Source: Cytophagales bacterium (GTDB lineage: Bacteria; Bacteroidota; Bacteroidia; Cytophagales; ES-bin-26). Taken from it: a DNA stretch of 5,432 nt. A program made the position numbers and the translations under genes. The first letter of the stretch is position 1, and every line of letters starts with the position of its first letter. Below the pieces are notes generated by a model that was not told the origin of the DNA, did no database searches, and saw only the letters and a list, made by a program, of their open reading frames with translations. Of this stretch, positions 1 through 4,634 are shown piece after piece. The DNA is taken from contig JACMKY010000254.1 of the NCBI GenBank assembly GCA_014379925.1, positions 1-5,432 on the forward strand, written 5' to 3'.

Positions 1-2104
1 AACCCCCGGCGGGTAGTTTATGCTCCCAAACGATTTTGCCCGTCTTCCGGTCGAACGCCCGGAGCTTTTCGTCGTACGTAGCGGCAATAAAAACCAGCCC
101 CCCTGCCGTCACCACCGGGCCACCGTGATTCTCGGTACCGGTTGGCGGAATGCCCTGTTTAGCCAGCTTTGGATACTCACCCAGCGGCACCTGCCAGACG
201 TACTCACCCGTATTGAGGTCGATGGCGTTGAGGGTGCCCCAGGGCGGTTTTACCGCGGGATAATTGTCCGGGTCGCGAAACTGCGTGTTGCCGTTGTTGA
301 GAAACGGGGGCACGTACGGAAAACCGGCCGCTTTGGCGGGGGGTGCGGCAACGACCGAACCGGATACGGTGGCCGGCGACGCGGTGGCAACCGGCTTTGC
401 TTCGGTATTCAGCAGAAAGTTGACGATGGCGGCGCGGTCTTCCGGGGCAAGGTGGCTGAACGAAGGCATTCGGCCCCGGCCGGTTGCCAACAAGGCGTTC
501 ATCTGTTCCCGGTTCAACCGCTGGCCAACGTCGGTCAGGTCGGGATACGCCTGGACCGCACTTCCTTTGCTGCGCTCTTTGCCCGCTAGGCCGTGACATA
601 CCGAACAGTTCGTGTTGAACAACGACGCCCCCCGCGTCACGGTGATCCCTCCGGTTTGCGTTCGGATGTCGCGCATTTTCAGCCACCAAAGCATGTTGTT
701 GGCGTTGAGGTAGAGAATGCCGTCGGGATCGGCGGCGGTACCGCCCCACTCGGCCCCGCCACCGAAACCAAAATACAACGACCCTTCCTCACTGGGCGGC
801 AGGTATTTGCTGCCGTGCCGGCTGCTGTGAAACCGCTCCCGCGCGTAAGCCCGCGCTTCGGGCGTCCGGTTGGTGAGGATCGCTTCGGTCAGTTCCTGAA
901 GGGCAAACGGAGCCGGTTTATCCGGCACGGGCTGCGTGGGCCAGGGGTGCTCGCCGGGCAGGGCCGGTGAGGTAGGCACGGGCACTTCCCGGACGGGAAA
1001 CAAAGGTTCGCCGGTATCCCGGTTAAACACGAACACGTAGCCGTCTTTGGTGGCCTGCGCCACCGCATCGACCCGGCGGCCGTGGTGGGTAACCGTCAGC
1101 AGGTTGGGCGGACAGGGCAGGTCGCGGTCCCAGAGGTCGTGGTGCACGGTTTGAAAATGCCAGATGCGCTGACCAGTTCGGGCGTTCAGCGCGATGACGC
1201 AGTTGGCAAACAGGTTCTGGCCCCGCCGGGCCCCGCCGTAAAAATCAACCGAGGGCGAACCCGTGCCGGCGTACACCACGCCCCGCTTTTCGTCGACCAC
1301 CAGCCCGGCCCAGCAGTTGGCGCCCCCCAGCTTTTGGTAGGCGTCCTTTGGCCAGGTATCGTAGCCGTATTCGCCCGGCAGCGGAATCGTCCGGAAGACC
1401 CAAGCCAGCTTGCCCGTGCGCACGTTGAACGCCCGAATGTAGCCCGGTAGCGCGTCGCCCCCTTCGGAAACGCTGGAGCCGGTAATCAGCAAATCCCGGT
1501 AAACCACGCCGGGCGTGGTGGCGCGGATGGATAAGTTGGCTACCCCGTGACCAAGCGTCGCCTGGTCGCCCAGGCCCTCGTGCAAATCAACTTCCCCGTT
1601 TTTTCCGAAGTGGCGGATCGGCTCGCCGGTTCGGGCGTTAACGGCGTACAACGAGGCCCCCACCGAATACAGCACCCGTTTATCGTCGCCGTCTTCCCAG
1701 TACACCACGCCCCGGAGCGGGTGAAACCGGGGTTTCTGGTCCGGATCGGCGAACGGGTCGAATTGCCACCGTTGGCGACCGGTAGCGGCATCGACCGCAA
1801 AAAGCTTCATCCGGGGCGTGGTTCCGTACAGCACGCCGGCGACAACAATCGGCTGGCACTGAATGTCCAGGCCTTTCTGGGTCGGATCGGCGTTTTCGCC
1901 GGTGTCGAAAGTCCAGGCCCGTTGCAGGTTGCCGACGTTCTGCGCGTTGATCTGCGTGAGGGGCGAGTAGCGGTTGCCCGCCGGGTTGCCCCCGTAGGTG
2001 GGCCAGTCCGCGTCGGGTTGCGGCCCGCGGCGGCCCCCAACCCAACACCCGCTGCTGGACGGCAACCACGCCAACGCAACCAATAAAATACCAACCAATT
2101 TCAT
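1..2104 (-). CDS. PQQ-dependent sugar dehydrogenase (quinoprotein glucose dehydrogenase-like) with inserted cytochrome c domain, 3' end outside window
   Basis: Reading back from ATG 2104-2102, the frame is open without a stop to base 1 (701 codons), so the gene leaves the window at its C-terminus, probably lacking a few dozen residues. Residues 1-20 look like a lipoprotein signal (KLVGILLVALAWL then SSSGC, Cys20). The mature start DWPTYGGNPAGNRYSPL (33-49) is typical of quinoprotein glucose dehydrogenases. At least seven PQQ-propeller repeats of the type 'AxDxxTGxxxW' are visible (for example LFAVDAATGRQRW, IRAFNVRTGKLAW, LRAFDRKTGKIVW). HHDLWDRDLP (321-330) and Lys353 keep the spacing of catalytic Asp466 and Lys493 of E. 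coli Gcd (Asp326/Lys353, 27 apart, the E. coli numbers being from memory). EWGG lies at 452-455. A haem-c domain (CSVCH 500-504, Met546 as likely axial ligand) interrupts the propeller, followed by an Ala/Pro/Val-rich linker (about 569-593). The family oxidises aldoses to lactones in the periplasm; the exact sugar cannot be told. There is no adjacent Cys-Cys pair as in PQQ alcohol dehydrogenases. The gene is coupled to the upstream gene by a 4-base overlap. Confidence 0.93.
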   Translation of the reverse strand, partial: MKLVGILLVALAWLPSSSGCWVGGRRGPQPDADWPTYGGNPAGNRYSPLTQINAQNVGNLQRAWTFDTGENADPTQKGLDIQCQPIVVAGVLYGTTPRMKLFAVDAATGRQRWQFDPFADPDQKPRFHPLRGVVYWEDGDDKRVLYSVGASLYAVNARTGEPIRHFGKNGEVDLHEGLGDQATLGHGVANLSIRATTPGVVYRDLLITGSSVSEGGDALPGYIRAFNVRTGKLAWVFRTIPLPGEYGYDTWPKDAYQKLGGANCWAGLVVDEKRGVVYAGTGSPSVDFYGGARRGQNLFANCVIALNARTGQRIWHFQTVHHDLWDRDLPCPPNLLTVTHHGRRVDAVAQATKDGYVFVFNRDTGEPLFPVREVPVPTSPALPGEHPWPTQPVPDKPAPFALQELTEAILTNRTPEARAYARERFHSSRHGSKYLPPSEEGSLYFGFGGGAEWGGTAADPDGILYLNANNMLWWLKMRDIRTQTGGITVTRGASLFNTNCSVCHGLAGKERSKGSAVQAYPDLTDVGQRLNREQMNALLATGRGRMPSFSHLAPEDRAAIVNFLLNTEAKPVATASPATVSGSVVAAPPAKAAGFPYVPPFLNNGNTQFRDPDNYPAVKPPWGTLNAIDLNTGEYVWQVPLGEYPKLAKQGIPPTGTENHGGPVVTAGGLVFIAATYDEKLRAFDRKTGKIVWEHKLPAGG
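401..643 (-). other. Cytochrome c domain inserted within the PQQ propeller
   Basis: This marks roughly residues 488-568 of the quinoprotein. Codons at 607-593 spell CSVCH, the covalent haem-c site, and GRGRMPSF about 40 residues later supplies the usual methionine ligand (Met546). The segment ends with AAIVNFLL, like the C-terminal helix of small c-type cytochromes. PQQ-repeat sequence is present on both sides (up to about residue 470 before, and LNAIDLNTGEYVW, then LRAFDRKTGKIVW, after), so the domain is an insertion and not a terminal fusion. Its likely role is to take electrons from reduced PQQ and pass them to the respiratory chain. Confidence 0.88.
2101..2104 (-). promoter_or_regulatory. 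ATGA stop/start overlap (translational coupling)
   Basis: The TGA stop of the mutarotase-like gene (2103-2101) and the ATG of the quinoprotein gene (2104-2102) share bases in one ATGA. The sequence just before it (ACCAAAAAGCTACGCT) has no Shine-Dalgarno motif. Re-initiation by ribosomes finishing the upstream gene is the simplest way to start the quinoprotein, so the two are very likely co-expressed and perhaps made in related amounts. Confidence 0.85.
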
Positions 2105-3078
2105 AGCGTAGCTTTTTGGTAGAATGCGTACGTGATCGTCCAGCTCACCGCCTGACCGGGAGCCGCCCGCAGCCGGAGGTAAGGCTCCGGACAGGAGGTG
2201 GTGGCGCAGGCCCAGAACACGAGCTTTTCCAGCGGTTGATCCGCGGTGATCCGCACGCCGGCACCCGTTTTCCCGTTTTCGATGCGAATGTCGTAGTCGC
2301 TGGCGGTGGGACCGAAGCCCCGCAGGCCCGCGCTGTAGACGTACTCTTTCTTTTCCAATTCCCGCGCGTAGACCAAGCTGCTGTCCCGGGCGTGGACGAT
2401 GTCGGCGAAGCCCCGTCCCTCGCCCTGCACCGCGAACGGAAACCGAACGGTGATCGGCGGGCCAGTGGGCTGCTGATCAATGACGAAGAAATTGTGGTTA
2501 TACACGCTCGTTTCGATGGTCTTTCGGCCCGTGTTGGTCAGGCGGTGCGTCAGCACCAGCTCCGGTTTGCCCTTGCTCAGCCGAACGGTTTTCGCGTAGC
2601 GGTACCCGTAGCCAGCCGCGTCAGTCAACTCCTGCCGGAAGTCGACGCGGTCTGGGTGCGTTTTTACCGTCCATTTACCGTGATCAGCTACGTCGTAATA
2701 CCGGGCAAATGAATACGCCTGCTCATCGGGTTTGCGCAGGGCTCCCACGCCGATTTTCACGAACGCATCGCCGGGCCGGGCCTCGGCGTAACCCAGGGTC
2801 ATAAACTCTTCCGCGGGTCCGTTGATGGCGTCGTGGGTTTTCGGATCGTAGGTCTCAAACCATTCATCGACGTACCGGTGCCCCTGGTAGGTCAGGCTTT
2901 TAAAGGCGCCCGACCAGTCGAACCGCGTACCTTGGTAGTACCCCCGTTGCGGGTCGGGTAAGTACACGACCGCCCGAACGAACCCGTTGGTAAGCGCCAC
3001 CTGCGGAGGCTCGGCCCGGGGGACGGCGCCGACGAATGAAATCAGTAATATCCAAACAAAAAGAAGGTTAGTTCTCAA
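2101..3078 (-). CDS. Secreted protein of unknown function, probable galactose-mutarotase-like fold
   Basis: This 325-residue protein starts with a hydrophobic signal peptide (LLFVWILLISFVGAV, residues 5-19, cleavage probably near Ala18 or Ala22), so it is exported. The start is TTG at 3078-3076: no ATG or GTG lies in frame between the preceding gene and this point, and the first in-frame ATG is codon 93, which would remove the signal peptide. The mature part is a beta-rich chain with the motifs YYQGTRFDWSG (47-57), HDAINGPAEEF (82-92), YNHNFFVID (193-201) and CPEPYL (296-301). I associate these with uncharacterised secreted proteins of the galactose-mutarotase-like superfamily, from memory. 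His195 in NHNF is a candidate active-site residue. There is no lipobox. The 4-base overlap with the PQQ dehydrogenase gene suggests a job on the same sugar, such as anomer interconversion, lactone handling or binding. That is inference, and no catalytic activity can be assigned from sequence alone. Confidence 0.85.
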   Translation of the reverse strand: MRTNLLFVWILLISFVGAVPRAEPPQVALTNGFVRAVVYLPDPQRGYYQGTRFDWSGAFKSLTYQGHRYVDEWFETYDPKTHDAINGPAEEFMTLGYAEARPGDAFVKIGVGALRKPDEQAYSFARYYDVADHGKWTVKTHPDRVDFRQELTDAAGYGYRYAKTVRLSKGKPELVLTHRLTNTGRKTIETSVYNHNFFVIDQQPTGPPITVRFPFAVQGEGRGFADIVHARDSSLVYARELEKKEYVYSAGLRGFGPTASDYDIRIENGKTGAGVRITADQPLEKLVFWACATTSCPEPYLRLRAAPGQAVSWTITYAFYQKATL

Positions 3079-3216
3079 ATTGGTGGTTTTTTGGCGGGTG
3101 CAGATCGCCCGCTGAGAGGCGTTTGAGGATCGACGGTAACAAGTTCGGTTTCCCGGGCCGGTATGCGCACCGTGGCGGGGAAAGACCGCCGTTAAATTCG
3201 TTGCTTTCTGCGCGCA

Positions 3217-3236
3217 GCCGGAGCGCTTGCTCCGGC
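3217..3236 (-). terminator. Perfect 8-bp stem hairpin just after the DgoD-like gene, possible terminator or palindromic repeat
   Basis: Immediately after the TGA at 3240-3238 the minus strand reads GCCGGAGC, AAGC, GCTCCGGC: a perfect 8-bp GC-rich stem with a 4-base loop. No T-run follows (TGCGCGCAGAAAGC comes next), so it is not a standard intrinsic terminator. It may instead stabilise the mRNA end, reduce read-through into the next gene, or be a copy of a genomic palindromic repeat. The rest of the 159-bp gap (3079-3237) holds no recognisable promoter. A weaker 5-bp stem (3094-3112) lies just upstream of the TTG start. Confidence 0.45.
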
Positions 3237-3237
3237 C

Positions 3238-4485
3238 TCACCAGTCCACGACCGAACCATCCAGGGCGTTGTAGGGCTCCGGATTTTTCCAGTCGTGGCC
3301 AATTTTGTCCTTGATTTGCGCCTCGTCGAGTTCGATGCCCAGTCCCGGCCCTTTCGGAATCAGCACCGTGCCGTCTTTTTCCAGTTTGAACGGGTTCTTC
3401 AGGTAGCCTTCTCCCAGCGAGACTTGTTCCTGGACCAGGAAGTTCGGCACGCTGGCGGCCAAGTGCAAACCCACCGCCAAGGAGATCGGCCCCATTGGAT
3501 TATGGGGCGCGATGGGAACGTAGTAGGCTTCCGCCATGCCCGCAATGAGCCGGCCTTCGGTGAGGCCCCCCGCGTGACAAAGGTCGGGCTGGATGATGCT
3601 GGCGGCGCCTTTTTCCAGGATCTCGCGGAAGCCCCACTTGGTGAAAATCCGCTCGCCGGTCGCGATCGGCAGGTGGGTACCCCGCGCGATGTCAACCATC
3701 GTGTCCACGTTCTGCGCCTGGCAGGGTTCTTCCACGAACATGGGTTGGTAAGGTTCCAATTGTTTGATCAAAACCTTGGCGGTCTGGGGCGAAATGGCCC
3801 CGTGAAAGTCGATTCCAATGTCCATCTCCGGTCCGCCGGCTTCCCGCAGGGAAGCAAAATTGTCCACTGCGTACTGGATGAACTTTGGGTTCTCGACGAT
3901 ATTGGCCGGATTTTGCTTGGCGACCCCCGTTTTGATGACCGTAAACCCTTCCGCCTTGCGCTTCCTGATGTCCTCGGCGTTGGCGGCACGGCCGTAAATC
4001 CGGACGCGGTCGCGGGTGGGGCCACCGAACAATTCGTAGACCGGAACGTTGAGTAGCTTGCCTTTGATGTCCCACAGGGCGTGGTCGATGCCACTCAGGG
4101 CGCTCGTCAGAATCGGGCCACCCCGGTAAAACGCGTGCCGGTAAATGGCCTGCCAGTGGTGAACAACGTGCCGGGGGTCCTTGCCAATCAGGTACGGTTC
4201 GACTTCCTTGATGGCCGTTTGAATGGTGAGCGCCCGGCCTTCGAGCAGCGGTTCGCCCAGGCCAACGACCCCGACGTCGGTGTGGATTTTCAGGAAAATC
4301 CAGCGGGGTTTGATCAGAAAGGTTTCCAGCCGGGTGATTTTCACCTTGCCGTAATCGCGAAAGCGTCCGGGATGGCCGGCGTAGGACGATTCGGGCAGCA
4401 TCATCGTTCCCATACCCGCGATGCCCAGCACCGACTGAATGGCGGAGCGCCGGGACACGCCCGGTTTTTTAAACGGAGATTGCAT
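3238..4485 (-). CDS. Exported DgoD-like sugar-acid dehydratase (enolase superfamily, mandelate racemase subgroup)
   Basis: This complete 415-residue protein has its ATG at 4485-4483. From about residue 46 it follows E. coli D-galactonate dehydratase DgoD almost without gaps across the barrel. With a constant offset of 43 the catalytic set matches: metal ligands Asp226, Glu252 (VEEP) and Glu278 (GERI); His228 of DFH; the Asp301 (QPDL)/His328 (APHNP) dyad; and Glu353 (QEQ). DgoD numbers are from memory (183/209/235/185/258/285/310). Such enzymes use Mg2+ to remove water from an aldonic acid, giving a 2-keto-3-deoxy-aldonate. The roughly 43 extra N-terminal residues contain SRRSAIQSVLGIAG, a twin-arginine export signal, so the enzyme is probably periplasmic. 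The second-strand segment reads Lys185-Thr-Gly where DgoD, as I recall it, has Lys-x-Asn, so galactonate itself is not certain as substrate. No Shine-Dalgarno precedes the ATG. It lies 149 bp after another enolase-superfamily gene and 159 bp before the mutarotase-like gene. Confidence 0.92.
   Translation of the reverse strand: MQSPFKKPGVSRRSAIQSVLGIAGMGTMMLPESSYAGHPGRFRDYGKVKITRLETFLIKPRWIFLKIHTDVGVVGLGEPLLEGRALTIQTAIKEVEPYLIGKDPRHVVHHWQAIYRHAFYRGGPILTSALSGIDHALWDIKGKLLNVPVYELFGGPTRDRVRIYGRAANAEDIRKRKAEGFTVIKTGVAKQNPANIVENPKFIQYAVDNFASLREAGGPEMDIGIDFHGAISPQTAKVLIKQLEPYQPMFVEEPCQAQNVDTMVDIARGTHLPIATGERIFTKWGFREILEKGAASIIQPDLCHAGGLTEGRLIAGMAEAYYVPIAPHNPMGPISLAVGLHLAASVPNFLVQEQVSLGEGYLKNPFKLEKDGTVLIPKGPGLGIELDEAQIKDKIGHDWKNPEPYNALDGSVVDW
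4378..4485 (-). other. Tat-type signal peptide of the DgoD-like dehydratase
   Basis: Residues 1-36 contain SRR (11-13), then a mild hydrophobic stretch AIQSVLGIAGMGTMML, and a possible cleavage site after SSYA (Ala36). The twin-arginine pattern and weak hydrophobicity fit Tat export of a folded, metal-loaded enzyme. The motif is not a perfect SRRxFLK (SRRSAIQ), so a non-functional or membrane-anchoring leader is possible. E. coli DgoD has no such leader. Confidence 0.75.
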
Positions 4486-4516
4486 TCGGTTTCGGGTTAA
4501 AATTGAGTCGTCGGGA

Positions 4517-4596
4517 TCACAGCGAGGGAACGGTCCGTCGGGGTGGGGCGCCAGCGCGGCCCGATCCAGTCGGGGTGGTTAAATCCTTCGCTGTGA
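4517..4596 (-). repeat. Long-range inverted repeat in the leader of the DgoD-like gene
   Basis: TCACAGCGA (4517-4525 on the plus strand) is the perfect reverse complement of TCGCTGTGA (4588-4596). After one mismatch the pairing continues for three more base pairs (4527-4529 with 4584-4586). The loop of about 54 bases contains the 10-base direct repeat GTCGGGGTGG at 4537-4546 and 4569-4578. The outer arm ends 31 bases before the ATG at 4485. It could fold the 5' leader or the inter-gene mRNA, or be a pair of sites for a regulator. No function is proven. Confidence 0.4.
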
Positions 4597-4603
4597 AACA
4601 AGG

Positions 4604-4633
4604 ATCGTACCCCACTTTGCGGTTTGGTACGAT
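4604..4633 (-). terminator. Hairpin right after the ManD-like gene, weak terminator candidate
   Basis: One base after the TAA (4637-4635) region the minus strand reads ATCGTACC, a 14-base loop, then GGTACGAT: a perfect 8-bp stem. It is followed by CCTTGTTTCACAG, only a weak T-rich tail. The position just past the stop fits a transcription end or an mRNA-end stabiliser. The large loop and broken T-run leave read-through into the next dehydratase gene plausible. Confidence 0.4.
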
Positions 4634-4634
4634 T

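Noticed and set aside
204..2094. Short minus-strand open frames that could suggest a broken or frameshifted quinoprotein gene
   Set aside because: Reading codon by codon from the ATG at 2104 gives one unbroken frame to base 1 with all family motifs in order. The short frames are in the other two phases.
1547..2712. Plus-strand open frames of 179 and 198 codons (1547-2086, 2116-2712), and similar ones at 20-589, 593-970 and 1082-1450
   Set aside because: Each is antisense to the quinoprotein or mutarotase-like gene, has no family resemblance, and depends on the scarcity of stops in GC-rich DNA.
3079..3237. Promoter for the mutarotase-like/quinoprotein pair
   Set aside because: I looked for a Bacteroidota-type TTG and TAnnTTTG pair on the minus strand at suitable spacing and found no convincing match. 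A promoter here cannot be excluded.
3123..3314. Small plus-strand frame (63 codons) over the gap at 3079-3237
   Set aside because: It runs into the 3' end of the DgoD-like gene in antisense, has low-complexity Arg/Pro/Ser composition, and includes the hairpin. Nothing supports it as a gene.
3295..4056. 253-codon open frame on the plus strand
   Set aside because: It lies wholly opposite the DgoD-like gene, whose catalytic residues are all in place. The translation is rich in Arg/Gly/Val without recognisable motifs, as expected for an antisense frame in GC-rich coding DNA.
4486..4634. Known riboswitch or small RNA in the gap between the dehydratase genes
   Set aside because: Pairing arms are visible, but no conserved core of a known class is recognisable, so only the repeats are reported.
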